Assembly (NCBI RefSeq): GCF_026339875.1
Contig: NZ_JAPEPZ010000001.1
Location: 7,006,001-7,070,000 of the forward strand
Direction of reading: 5' to 3'
Origin: Streptomyces sp. NBC_01571
Lineage (GTDB): Bacteria > Actinomycetota > Actinomycetes > Streptomycetales > Streptomycetaceae
Length of the DNA stretch: 64,000 nt
The first letter of the stretch is position 1. Every line of letters starts with the position of its first letter. A program made the position numbers and the translations under genes. The notes below the pieces were generated by a model, which was not told the origin of the DNA, did no database searches, and saw only the letters and a program-made list of their open reading frames with translations. Shown piece after piece: positions 37,722 to 46,612 of this stretch.

Positions 37722-39311
37722 GTGAGCTCGAAACCTGTCGTACTCATCGCTGAAGAGCTGTCGCCCGCGACTGTTGACGCCCTTGGCCCGGACTTCGAGA
37801 TCCGGCACTGCAACGGCGCGGACCGTGCCGAGCTGCTGCCCGCGATCGCCGACGTCGACGCGATCCTGATCCGTTCGGCCACCAAGGTCGACGCCGAGGC
37901 GGTCGCCGCCGCGAAGAAGCTGAAGGTCGTCGCACGAGCCGGCGTCGGCCTGGACAACGTCGACGTCTCCGCCGCCACCAAGGCCGGCGTGATGGTCGTC
38001 AACGCCCCCACCTCCAACATCGTGACCGCCGCCGAGCTGGCCTGCGGTCTGCTGCTGGCCACCGCGCGGCACATTCCGCAGGCCAACTCGGCGCTGAAGA
38101 ACGGCGAGTGGAAGCGCTCGAAGTACACCGGCGTCGAGCTGGCCGAGAAGACCCTCGGCGTCGTCGGCCTCGGCCGCATCGGCGCGCTGGTCGCCCAGCG
38201 CATGTCGGCGTTCGGCATGAAGGTCGTCGCCTACGACCCCTACGTCCAGCCTGCCCGGGCCGCGCAGATGGGCGTCAAGGTCCTGTCGCTGGACGAGCTG
38301 CTCGAGGTCGCGGACTTCATCACCGTGCACCTGCCCAAGACCCCCGAGACGGTCGGTCTCATCGGCGACGAGGCGCTGCACAAGGTCAAGCCGTCGGTGC
38401 GGATCGTCAACGCCGCGCGCGGCGGCATCGTCGACGAGGAGGCGCTGTACTCGGCGCTCAAGGAGGGCCGCGTCGCGGGCGCGGGCCTGGACGTGTACGC
38501 GAAGGAGCCCTGCACGGACTCCCCCCTCTTCGAGCTCGACGAGGTCGTCTGCACCCCGCACCTCGGCGCCTCCACGGACGAGGCGCAGGAGAAGGCCGGT
38601 GTCTCCGTCGCACGTTCGGTGCGTCTGGCGCTCGCCGGTGAGCTGGTCCCGGACGCGGTGAACGTGCAGGGCGGTGTCATCGCCGAGGACGTCAAGCCGG
38701 GTCTGCCGCTCGCCGAGAAGCTCGGCCGCATCTTCACCGCGCTGGCGGGCGAGGTCGCGGTCCGCCTCGACGTCGAGGTGTACGGCGAGATCACCCAGCA
38801 CGATGTGAAGGTGCTCGAACTCTCCGCGCTCAAGGGTGTGTTCGAGGACGTCGTCGCGGAGACGGTGTCGTACGTCAACGCCCCGCTCTTCGCTCAGGAG
38901 CGCGGTGTCGAGGTGCGCCTGACGACCAGCTCGGAGTCCCCGGACCACCGCAACGTCGTCACCGTGCGCGGCACGCTCGGCGACGGCCAGGAGGTCGCGG
39001 TCTCCGGCACGCTGGCCGGCCCGAAGCACCTGCAGAAGATCGTCGCCGTCGGTGAGTACGACGTGGACCTCGCCCTCGCCGACCACATGGTCGTGCTGCG
39101 CTACGAGGACCGTCCCGGTGTCGTCGGCACCGTCGGCCGCGTCTTCGGCGAGGCGGGCATCAACATCGCGGGCATGCAGGTGTCCCGCGCGGCCGCGGGC
39201 GGCGAGGCCCTCGCGGTCCTCACCGTCGACGACACGGTCCCGCAGGGTGTCCTCAACGAGGTGGCCGAGGAGATCGGCGCCACGTCGGCCCGGTCGGTGA
39301 ACCTCGTCTGA
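37722..39311 (+). CDS. serA: D-3-phosphoglycerate dehydrogenase
   Basis: A 529-residue enzyme for the first step of serine synthesis. Substrate and NAD domains: ATKVDAEAVAAAKKLKVVARAG, the cofactor motif VGLGRIGALVAQRM, catalytic Arg in VNAARGGIVDE, Glu in AKEPCTDSPLFE and His in TPHLGAST. An extra domain (about 310-450, the intervening domain of long-form SerA) and a C-terminal ACT domain (VVLRYEDRPGVVGTVGRVF...INIAGMQVSR) give serine feedback control. GTG 37722 (MSSKPVV) is chosen because AGGAC lies just upstream; GTG 37710 is the alternative. Neighbour to ilvBNC, as in other Streptomyces. Confidence 0.96.
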   Translation: MSSKPVVLIAEELSPATVDALGPDFEIRHCNGADRAELLPAIADVDAILIRSATKVDAEAVAAAKKLKVVARAGVGLDNVDVSAATKAGVMVVNAPTSNIVTAAELACGLLLATARHIPQANSALKNGEWKRSKYTGVELAEKTLGVVGLGRIGALVAQRMSAFGMKVVAYDPYVQPARAAQMGVKVLSLDELLEVADFITVHLPKTPETVGLIGDEALHKVKPSVRIVNAARGGIVDEEALYSALKEGRVAGAGLDVYAKEPCTDSPLFELDEVVCTPHLGASTDEAQEKAGVSVARSVRLALAGELVPDAVNVQGGVIAEDVKPGLPLAEKLGRIFTALAGEVAVRLDVEVYGEITQHDVKVLELSALKGVFEDVVAETVSYVNAPLFAQERGVEVRLTTSSESPDHRNVVTVRGTLGDGQEVAVSGTLAGPKHLQKIVAVGEYDVDLALADHMVVLRYEDRPGVVGTVGRVFGEAGINIAGMQVSRAAAGGEALAVLTVDDTVPQGVLNEVAEEIGATSARSVNLV

Positions 39312-39321
39312 CGTCCGCCAT

Positions 39322-39356
39322 CGAGGGCCGGGCCACCTTCGGGGGCCCGGCCCTCG
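39322..39356 (+). terminator. Terminator after serA
   Basis: Perfect 13-bp arms CGAGGGCCGGGCC (39322-39334) and GGCCCGGCCCTCG (39344-39356), 10 nt after the stop. Confidence 0.88.
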
Positions 39357-39501
39357 CTCGTGCGCCGGTGGCGGCCGGTGGACGGATGGCCCGTCGGCCG
39401 GCGGCGGACGAGCTGCGGCAGATCGACATCGGCCGGGCGCGGACGGGGGACCGGCGGGGGCGGATCGGGCGGGGCTGACCCGCGGGTGCGGAGCCGGGGC
39501 C

Positions 39502-42500
39502 TCAGGCGGACGCGGTGGGCTCCGGTTCGATCAGGCCCTCGCGGTAGGCGATGGCCACCGCCTCCGTGCGGCCGGCGGCGCCCAACTTGCCGAGGATGTT
39601 GGAGACATGGACGCTCGCCGTCTTGCCGCTGATGAACAGCTCCTCGCCGATCTGGCGGTTGGTGCGGCCACGCGCGAGCAGCCGCAGGACGTCGCTCTCG
39701 CGGGCGGTCAGGGCGGCGATGCGGTCCGCGGCGGACGGTGAGCCGGCGAGACGGCCGCGCCGGATCAGGGCGTCCACCTCCTCGCGCAGCGGTACGGCAC
39801 CGAGCCGGTCGGCGGTGTCACGGGCGGCGCGGGCCTGCGCGGCGGCCTCCTCGCGCCGGTCCGCGGCGACCAACGCCTCGGCGAACCGCCGTCTGGAGCG
39901 GGCCAGTTCGTACGGATCGCCGTAGCCGAACGCGCTGACGGCCGATTCCCACGCGGTGACGGCCCGTTCCCGCGCGGCGGCGTCCGTCTGCGGGTGCGCG
40001 CGCAGCCACTCCGCCTCGGCGCGGGCCAGCCAGGCGAGCCCTTCCGGGCCCTGCCGCGTCCCGTCCTCGCCCTTGGCGGCGGTGCTCCGGGCGACCTCCA
40101 CCAGTTCGGACGCGGTGGCCGCCCAGCGCAGGGCTCCGGCCTCGTCGCCGGTCAGACGCAGCCGTACGGCCGCGTCGGCGACCGCGGAGAGCGCGAGCGC
40201 GGCGAGCCGCACCCCGACGTCGGGCCGCTCGCTTCCGGCACCGTCGCTGAGTGCCGCGAGGCTCTCCCGTGTTGCCGCGACGGCACCCTCCGCGTCCCCG
40301 CGCAGCGCCGCGGCGTCGGTCAGCACGATGCCCGCGACGAGTGAGGCCATCCAGTCGAACGGTCCGTCGAGCAGGGCGCGGGCCCGTTCGACGGCCCCCT
40401 GCTCGCCACGAGCCAGCGCGACGTACAGCGCGGGACCGGTGGCGAACCCGCCTGCCGGCGGCAGCCGTTCGGTGTCGGCGGCGGCCGCCCGGGCGCACTC
40501 GTCCCAGCGGCCCAGGGTGTAGAGGATCAGGGACTGGAGGTAGCGCAGCTCCAGCGCGTACGGCGAGGACAGGAGTCCCGAGCGGCCCGCACGCTCCAGC
40601 CCCTCGGAGAGCCAGGTCAGGCACTCGTCCAGAGCTCCGGACTCGTAGCACCCGATCGCCAGGTTGAAGAGCGCGCGCATCTCGACGGAGACGTTGCCCG
40701 CCTGCCGGGCCAGGTCACGGGCCCGCCGCAGCCGCTCCCGGCCCCGCGGGGTCCGCCGGTTGCCGCCGTCCAGACCGACGAGGGAGATGATCAGGTCGGC
40801 CTGGGCGTCGGGCAGCCGGAGTTCCTCGGCGGTGCGCAGGGCCTGCCGGGCGACACGCTGGGCGTCCTCGTCGTGGCCCATGTACCGCGCGGCCATGACA
40901 TGGGTGGCCGCGGCCCACACCCAGGTGTGCGAAGGGGGCTCGGCCGGGATCATGGCCAGCGCCTCACTGCTGTACGTGTAGGCGGCCTTGGTGCTGTCGA
41001 CGCGCATCAGATTGCCCGCGAGGGTGTAGCGGACGCGGGCGGCGAGCTCCGAGTCGGCGTCCGAGCCCGCCCGGGCGAGTGCGGCGCGGGTGAGGGAGAC
41101 CGCCCGGTGGGCGTCGCCGGCGTGCGCGGCGGCCGCGGAGGCGCGCAGCGTGAGCGTCACGGGGCCGGAGGTCCGTGGGCGGGCGGCGGGGTCGACCGCG
41201 GACCACAGTTCGAGCACGGTCTCCAGGTGACGCAGCTCCTCGGCGGGCGCGCCGAGGACCTGGGCGTGGTCGGCGGCTTCCAGGGAGGCGGTGAGCGCCT
41301 CCGCCAGGTCGTGGCTCTCGCGCGAGTGGTGGGCGCGCTCGGCCGAACGGGCCTGCCCGCCAAGGAGTCCGGCGAACGTACCGTGCAGCCGGACTCGTTC
41401 GCCCGGCAGGAGATCGGCGTAGACGGCCTCTCGGGTCAGGGCGTGCCGGAAGGAGTACGTGCCGTCCTCGCCGGGGACCAGCAGCTGTCGTCCGACGGCC
41501 TCGCGCAGCGCCGACTCCAGGACGTCCTGCGGCAGTTGGAGGGCGTCGTGCAGCAGGTCGTGCTCGACGCGCCGTCCGGCGACCGCGGCCGTGCGCAGCA
41601 CCTGCTGGGCGGTGTCGGACAGTTGCTCGATGCGGATGAGGAGTACGTCGGCGAGGCCGCTCGGCATGGCGGGGGCGGCCGGATCGACGTCGCCGGGCAG
41701 CGCGGCGAGCAGTTCCTCCGCGTAGAAGGCGTTGCCCTCGGCGCGTTCGACGATACGGCGGACGGTGGTGTCGGAGAGGACCTCCGCCCGCAGGGCGCGC
41801 ACCAGGCGGGCCACCTCGGCGTCGGCCATCGGGCGCAGTTCGAGACGGTCCACGGAGGGCAGCCGGACCAGCTCGGCGAGCAGGGGGCGCAGGGGGTGGC
41901 GGCGGTGCAGGTCGTCCGCGCGGTAGGAGGCGAAGACGGCCAGGCGGTGGGCCGGGGCGCCGGGCGCCGCGTTCTGCAGGAGCCCGCGGCTGAGGAGGAA
42001 GCGGAGGAGGTCGCGGGATGACTGGTCGGCCCAGTGGAGGTCTTCGAGGACCAGGAGGAGGGGGGTGATGTCGGCGACGGCGGCCAGCAGGGCGGCCACC
42101 CCCTCGAAGAGCCGCAGGCGGCTGCCCGCGTCCGCGGTGCCGTCGGGGGTGCCGGGTCCGGTTCCGCCGCCGGTTCCGGTGCCGAGCAGTCGGTCGACCG
42201 CCGGGTGGGCGGCGAACGCGGCCGCGAACCGCTCGTCCGCGGCGAGTACGCCGAGGATCTCCGTGAACGGGAGGTAGGGCAGGCCCACGTCGCCGAGGTC
42301 CACGCAGTGGCCGGTCAGCACCGTCATGTCCGTGCGGGTGGCGTGGGCGGCGGCCTCCGTGAGGACGCGGGTCTTGCCGACGCCGGCGTCTCCGGAGACG
42401 AGCACCGCACGGGGGGTGCCGTTCCTGGCTCGGTCCAGCACGTCGGTGAGCCGGGCGAGTTCGCTGCCGCGGCCTATGAGCGGCGTACCGAATGTCTGTG

Positions 42501-42513
42501 CCACGACCACCAT
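39502..42513 (-). CDS. LuxR-family AAA regulator (LAL type)
   Basis: A 1,003-residue regulator. LIGRGSELARLTDVLDRA leads into Walker A GDAGVGKT (residues about 42-49) and the Walker B-like LLLVLEDLHWADQS; the middle is an alpha-helical repeat region; the C-terminus has the LuxR HTH LTARESDVLRLLARGRTN and SVHVSNILGKLGAAGRTE. These proteins act as ATP-dependent activators responding to unknown signals. This copy is intact, unlike the paralogue at 23473, with which it shares the same layout. It reads toward serA and its stop is about 145 bp from the serA terminator. Upstream lies a large inverted repeat. Targets unknown. Confidence 0.92.
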   Translation of the reverse strand: MVVVAQTFGTPLIGRGSELARLTDVLDRARNGTPRAVLVSGDAGVGKTRVLTEAAAHATRTDMTVLTGHCVDLGDVGLPYLPFTEILGVLAADERFAAAFAAHPAVDRLLGTGTGGGTGPGTPDGTADAGSRLRLFEGVAALLAAVADITPLLLVLEDLHWADQSSRDLLRFLLSRGLLQNAAPGAPAHRLAVFASYRADDLHRRHPLRPLLAELVRLPSVDRLELRPMADAEVARLVRALRAEVLSDTTVRRIVERAEGNAFYAEELLAALPGDVDPAAPAMPSGLADVLLIRIEQLSDTAQQVLRTAAVAGRRVEHDLLHDALQLPQDVLESALREAVGRQLLVPGEDGTYSFRHALTREAVYADLLPGERVRLHGTFAGLLGGQARSAERAHHSRESHDLAEALTASLEAADHAQVLGAPAEELRHLETVLELWSAVDPAARPRTSGPVTLTLRASAAAAHAGDAHRAVSLTRAALARAGSDADSELAARVRYTLAGNLMRVDSTKAAYTYSSEALAMIPAEPPSHTWVWAAATHVMAARYMGHDEDAQRVARQALRTAEELRLPDAQADLIISLVGLDGGNRRTPRGRERLRRARDLARQAGNVSVEMRALFNLAIGCYESGALDECLTWLSEGLERAGRSGLLSSPYALELRYLQSLILYTLGRWDECARAAAADTERLPPAGGFATGPALYVALARGEQGAVERARALLDGPFDWMASLVAGIVLTDAAALRGDAEGAVAATRESLAALSDGAGSERPDVGVRLAALALSAVADAAVRLRLTGDEAGALRWAATASELVEVARSTAAKGEDGTRQGPEGLAWLARAEAEWLRAHPQTDAAARERAVTAWESAVSAFGYGDPYELARSRRRFAEALVAADRREEAAAQARAARDTADRLGAVPLREEVDALIRRGRLAGSPSAADRIAALTARESDVLRLLARGRTNRQIGEELFISGKTASVHVSNILGKLGAAGRTEAVAIAYREGLIEPEPTASA

Positions 42514-42589
42514 CCTGGCACGCGTCCCGTCCCTGGGGGGGGTCCGCCCAGGGACGGGACGCGTGCCAGGGGCGCTGCGCCCCCTGGAT

Positions 42590-42741
42590 CCCCGCTTCGC
42601 CCGAAGGGCTCGTCCTCAAACTCCGGACGGGCTGAAATGCATGACCGCGGGCGCCGGCTTTCGTGGGCGACCCATCAGCGCGGGCTCGCACCCTCAGCCC
42701 GTCCGGAGTTTGAGGACGAGACCGTTCAGGCCGAAGCGGGG
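42590..42741. repeat. Large inverted repeat with perfect 27-bp arms
   Basis: The arms lie at 42609-42635 (starting CTCGTCCTCAAACTCCGGAC) and 42694-42720, separated by 58 bp. An outer pair CCCCGCTTC (42590-42598) and GAAGCGGGG (42733-42741) extends the structure. The arm resembles a repeat scattered between genes in many Streptomyces chromosomes. It lies in the 310-bp spacer 42514-42823, upstream of the LuxR-type gene and downstream of the MFS gene, so it may also stop MFS transcripts. A separate small hairpin occupies 42566-42587. Confidence 0.87.
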
Positions 42742-42823
42742 GTCTGGGGGCGGCAGCCCCCAGGGACGGGTAGGGGCGGTGGGGCGAGAACCCCGGGTGC
42801 CTAGGACGCGCGGCGCGCGCGTG

Positions 42824-44377
42824 TCAGACGGAAGCCTGCTCCCGCTGCGGCGCCCCGACCGCGTCCTCCCGCACCCGCACCCGCCGAAGCGTCGCCGAGG
42901 CGAGCACCGCCGCCCCCAGCAACAGCACCGCACCCGTGATCGCCGCCGCGTGCATCCCGTCGGTGAAGGCCTCGCGGGCCGCCCGGACCAGCGCCCCGCC
43001 CGTGTCGCCGGGCAGTCGGTGGGCCACCGCGAGGGCGCCGCCCAGGGTCTCGCGGGCCGCGTCCGGGGCGTCGGACGGAATCCCGTGCCGATAGACCGCC
43101 GTGCCGATCGAGCCCAGGACGGCCATGCCCAGCGCACCCCCGAACTCCGCGCCGGTCTCCAGCAGGGAGGAGGCGACGCCCGCGTTGGCGGCGGGGACCG
43201 TGCTCAGCGCGAGGTCCATCATCTGGGACATGACGACGACGATGCCGGCGGCGAGGACACCGGCTCCGGCGAGTGCCCACCACAGCGAGTCCGTGCCGGT
43301 GAGCGCCAGCAGCCCGTAGCCGCAGGCGCCGAGGACGAACCCGCCGGAGACGACATGGGCGCGGTGCACGCCCTTCTGCACCAACTGCGCGGCCACCGGC
43401 GCGGCGACGCCGACCAGGACCGTCGGGAGCAGCGCCCACAAGGCGGCCTCCATGGAGCTCTTGCCGAGCACCGACTGCAGGTACTGGGTGGTGAAGTACG
43501 CCGAACCCATCATCCCGAACGAGGAGACGAGGTTGAGGGCGACGGCGGGCGCGAAGCCGCGGCCGCGGAACAACTCGGGGGAGATCAGCGGGGATCCGGC
43601 GGTGCGCTGGCGCCGGACGAAGAGGGCGGTGAAGAGGAGGCCGACGGCGATGGAGAGGACGTACCCGAACTTCCAGCCCTCGGAGGGGATTTCCTTGATG
43701 CCGTAGATGACGGGCAGCACGGCCGCCATCGACAGCGGGACGCTCGGCAGGTCGAAGCGGCCGGGCCGCGGGTTCCTGGACTCGGTGAGCAGGACCGGGC
43801 CGAGGACCAGCAGCAGGGCCATCGCGGGCAGGTTGACCAGGAAGACGGAGCCCCACCAGAAGTACTGCACCAGGATTCCGCTCATCACCGAGCCGAGCGC
43901 GACGCCACCGGTCATGACGCCGGACCACAGGCCGATGGCCTTGGCACGCTGACCGGGGTCCGTGAACATCGTGCGGATGATCGCCATCGTCGACGGCATC
44001 AGGGTGGCGCCGCCGACGCCGAGGAGAGCGCGGGCCGCGATCAGTGTTCCCGCGCTGTCGGCGTAGGCGGCGAGGGCCGACGCCCCACCGAACGCGGCGG
44101 CGCCGAACAGGAGGAGCCTGCGGCGGCCGATGCGGTCGCCGAGCGATCCCATCGTCATCAGCAGGCCGGCGAGCACGAACGCGTAGATGTCGAAGATCCA
44201 CAGCTGCTGGGTGCCGCTCGGTTCCAGGTCCGCACTGATCGCGGGGATCGCGAAGTAGAGGACCGACACGTCCATGGAGACGAGGAGCAGCGGAAGCATC
44301 AGGACACCGAGGGCGGTCCATTCGCGGCGGCCGGCGCGTGCGCCGGGTGCGGGAGTCGTGCGCGTCTGGTTCGTCAT
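42824..44377 (-). CDS. MFS drug transporter (DHA2/EmrB-QacA type)
   Basis: A 517-residue polytopic protein with about 14 predicted helices. Family motifs include LLLVSMDVSVLYFAIPAI (motif D1-like), MGSLGDRIGRRRLLL (motif A) and ALLGVGGATLMPSTMAII (motif C-like region). It resembles SmvA/LfrA-type proton-driven exporters of quaternary ammonium compounds, dyes and antibiotics. It is divergent from a TetR gene with a clear palindrome between, the standard arrangement for drug-inducible efflux. Substrate cannot be read from sequence. Confidence 0.9.
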   Translation of the reverse strand: MTNQTRTTPAPGARAGRREWTALGVLMLPLLLVSMDVSVLYFAIPAISADLEPSGTQQLWIFDIYAFVLAGLLMTMGSLGDRIGRRRLLLFGAAAFGGASALAAYADSAGTLIAARALLGVGGATLMPSTMAIIRTMFTDPGQRAKAIGLWSGVMTGGVALGSVMSGILVQYFWWGSVFLVNLPAMALLLVLGPVLLTESRNPRPGRFDLPSVPLSMAAVLPVIYGIKEIPSEGWKFGYVLSIAVGLLFTALFVRRQRTAGSPLISPELFRGRGFAPAVALNLVSSFGMMGSAYFTTQYLQSVLGKSSMEAALWALLPTVLVGVAAPVAAQLVQKGVHRAHVVSGGFVLGACGYGLLALTGTDSLWWALAGAGVLAAGIVVVMSQMMDLALSTVPAANAGVASSLLETGAEFGGALGMAVLGSIGTAVYRHGIPSDAPDAARETLGGALAVAHRLPGDTGGALVRAAREAFTDGMHAAAITGAVLLLGAAVLASATLRRVRVREDAVGAPQREQASV

Positions 44378-44392
44378 GACAGGGACTGTACG

Positions 44393-44433
44393 GACGTCTT
44401 AAACGCCTGTCTAGTACGTACGTTTAAGACGTC
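44393..44433. promoter_or_regulatory. Operator candidate between MFS and TetR genes
   Basis: Perfect 13-bp arms GACGTCTTAAACG (44393-44405) and CGTTTAAGACGTC (44421-44433) with a 15-bp centre. A third GACGTCT at 44454-44460 lies closer to the TetR gene. The -10 TAGGGT (44475-44480) of the TetR gene follows. Confidence 0.7.
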
Positions 44434-44487
44434 TGTGTGTGACGTGCGTCTGGGACGTCTGTATGAATCGAGGGTAGGGTGACCCGC

Positions 44488-45093
44488 ATGGGACACCGTG
44501 AGGATCTGCTCGAAGGCGCCAAGCGCTGCCTGCTGGAGAAGGGGTTCGTGCGCACGACCGCGCGCGACATCGTGAAGGAGTCGGGGACGAACCTGGCGTC
44601 CATCGGCTACCACTACGGGTCGAAGGACGCCTTGCTCACCCAGGCCTTCGTGGAACTCGTGCAGGAGTGGGGCGAGAAGTCGGGCCATCATCCGGAGCGG
44701 GAGGACACCGCCGGGGGTTCCGTGGAGCGCTTCCACAGCGTGTGGGCGCGGATGCTGGATTCCTTCGAGGAGTACCGGCCCGTGTGGGCGGCCAGCATGG
44801 AGGTCGTGACGCAGGGGGAGCGGGTGCCGCAGCTGCGCGACCTGCTGGCGCAGACGCAGACCCAGGGGCGGGCCGGGCTGGCCGCGATGCTGCTGGGCCT
44901 GGACGAGGAGACCCTCGACGAGCGGACCGTGAAGTCCGTCGGCGGCTTCTACCAGGCGCTCCTCAACGGGCTGATGGTGCAGTGGCTCTTCGACCCGGCG
45001 AGCGCGTCGACCGCGGACGACCTCACGGACGGGCTGCGCCGCGTGATCGAGGCGGCGGAGGCGGCGCGACGGGACGGGACAGTGTCCCCGTGA
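44488..45093 (+). CDS. TetR family transcriptional regulator of the MFS exporter
   Basis: A 201-residue regulator. The HTH occupies residues about 10-50: LLEGAKRCLLEKGFVRTTAR, DIVKESGTNLASIGYHYGSKDALL. The C-terminal ligand domain is helical with SVGGFYQALLNGLMVQWLF. ATG 44488 is chosen because TAGGGT ends 7 nt upstream, predicting a leaderless mRNA; GTG 44479 would overlap that hexamer. Divergent to and probably repressing the MFS gene and itself. Confidence 0.88.
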   Translation: MGHREDLLEGAKRCLLEKGFVRTTARDIVKESGTNLASIGYHYGSKDALLTQAFVELVQEWGEKSGHHPEREDTAGGSVERFHSVWARMLDSFEEYRPVWAASMEVVTQGERVPQLRDLLAQTQTQGRAGLAAMLLGLDEETLDERTVKSVGGFYQALLNGLMVQWLFDPASASTADDLTDGLRRVIEAAEAARRDGTVSP

Positions 45094-45163
45094 CCGTCCC
45101 CGGCGGCCCGTTCACCCTCCCGGGCGACTCCGGCCGGGCGGAGGAGCTGGTGCCCCGCGCTCC

Positions 45164-46444
45164 TCACAGCCGTGCCGCCTTGAGCGCCATGTGCAGCAGC
45201 AGGCGGTCCTCGCCGTCGTCCAGGTCGAGGCCCGTCAGCTGCTCGACGCGGGAGAGGCGGTAGTAGAGCGTCTGCCGGTGGATGCCCAGTTCGGCCGCGG
45301 TGCGCCCCGCCTGGCCCGCGCAGTCGAGGAACACCTCGGCGGTGCGCGCGAGTTCGTGGTGGGCGGGGGAGAGGAGGGCGTGGACGGCGGGGTCCCGGGC
45401 GGCCTCCGGAGGAAGAGCGGTGAGGAGGCGGTACGGGCCGATCGACGACCACTCGGCGACCGGGCCGAGGCGGGGCTCGGCGAGGACCGCGCGGGCGGCG
45501 GCGGACGCCTCCCGCCAGCCGGCCCCCAGCTCCGCGAGCCCCACCCGTGCCCCGGCGACCCCGGCCGCCGCCCGTGCTCCCGGGGCTCCGGTGCCTCCCG
45601 CGCGTTCCCCCTCCGCCTCCCGTACGAACCGGGCCGCCGCCGTCAGCGCCGGCGTCAGCACCTCGGCCGAGCGCAGCCGGACCAGCAGCGCCAGGCTCCA
45701 GCCGGGCTCCGTCCCTTCGCCGCCGGCAGCGGAGGAACCGCCGCTCCACGGCACCGTGCACAGGGCGGTGGCCCCCGGCACCGTACGGGCCGACGGGGCG
45801 TCGTCCGGGTCGGCCGAGGGCCAGGGCGCGACGCACACCAGCGTGTGCAGACCCTCACCGCGCGGGCCGAGCGCCGTCCGCAGTTCGGCCACGGCCATGT
45901 CCCGCTGCCAGCCCCGTTCGGCGGTGAGCACGGCCCGCAGTTCGCGGGTCAGGTCCGCGCCCGCCTGTGCCTCGTCCGCGAGCAGCGCCCCGATGCGGGA
46001 GGCCACCTCCATGGCGGCGGACAGCCGCTCCTGCGCCGGCCCGGGGTCGTCGTCCAGGAGCCACACGTATCCCAGCACGACGCCCCGATGGCGTACGGGG
46101 AGACAGACGCGTCCCCGGTAGACGCCCGCCTCCGGGGTCGGCGGAATACGGACCGGGGCCGTGGCCCGTGCGATGCCGAAGCCCTCGAACCAGGCGCGGA
46201 CCGCCGGAGTGGAGCGGCGGGTGAGGATCGAGCGGGTACGGACGGGGTCGAGGGCTGCCGCGTCGAAATCGTCGTCGCCGTCACTCCCGTACGCGGCGAA
46301 GGCGATCAGCTCGAAGTCCCGGTTCTCCAGGGTCGCGGGGGCGTCGAGCAGCGCCGAGATCTCGTCGACCAGCTCCTGGTACTCACCACCGCCGGCCGTT
46401 CTGCCCGCCTTGAAATCGCCCGTCACACGGGCATTCTCCCCCAT
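45164..46444 (-). CDS. PucR/CdaR-type regulator of proline catabolism
   Basis: A 426-residue regulator. An N-terminal GAF-like sensing region ([25 protein letters not shown]) is followed by a C-terminal PucR-type [35 protein letters not shown]. It is divergent from the proline dehydrogenase and pruA genes with 168 bp between, so the likely role is activation of proline use, as for PucR-family PutR proteins in actinobacteria. The assignment to proline rests on gene position. Low-complexity Gly/Ala-rich stretches in the middle are common in such streptomycete proteins. Confidence 0.83.
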   Translation of the reverse strand: MGENARVTGDFKAGRTAGGGEYQELVDEISALLDAPATLENRDFELIAFAAYGSDGDDDFDAAALDPVRTRSILTRRSTPAVRAWFEGFGIARATAPVRIPPTPEAGVYRGRVCLPVRHRGVVLGYVWLLDDDPGPAQERLSAAMEVASRIGALLADEAQAGADLTRELRAVLTAERGWQRDMAVAELRTALGPRGEGLHTLVCVAPWPSADPDDAPSARTVPGATALCTVPWSGGSSAAGGEGTEPGWSLALLVRLRSAEVLTPALTAAARFVREAEGERAGGTGAPGARAAAGVAGARVGLAELGAGWREASAAARAVLAEPRLGPVAEWSSIGPYRLLTALPPEAARDPAVHALLSPAHHELARTAEVFLDCAGQAGRTAAELGIHRQTLYYRLSRVEQLTGLDLDDGEDRLLLHMALKAARL

Positions 46445-46462
46445 CTCCGGTAACCCTTCATA

Positions 46463-46528
46463 CAGATGTCTGAGATCCAGGGCACGGATGCGTGACAGCT
46501 GTCGATGGCCGAGGATCAGGGGGATCCT
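46463..46528. promoter_or_regulatory. Palindromes in the proline-locus control region
   Basis: Three separate palindromes: CAGA-TG-TCTG (46463-46472), GACAGCTGTC (46494-46503) and AGGATC-n5-GATCCT (46512-46528). Any could bind the divergent PucR-type regulator. A weak -10, TACTTT (46593-46598), lies just before the proline dehydrogenase start. Confidence 0.4.
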
Positions 46529-46612
46529 TAGGTTTCACGGTGGTTCCCCGTGCCGTCCCCGCGTGTTGTCCGCGAGGGTTCGCGGCCGTCCGTACTTTCC
46601 GTGGAGGTGCCC

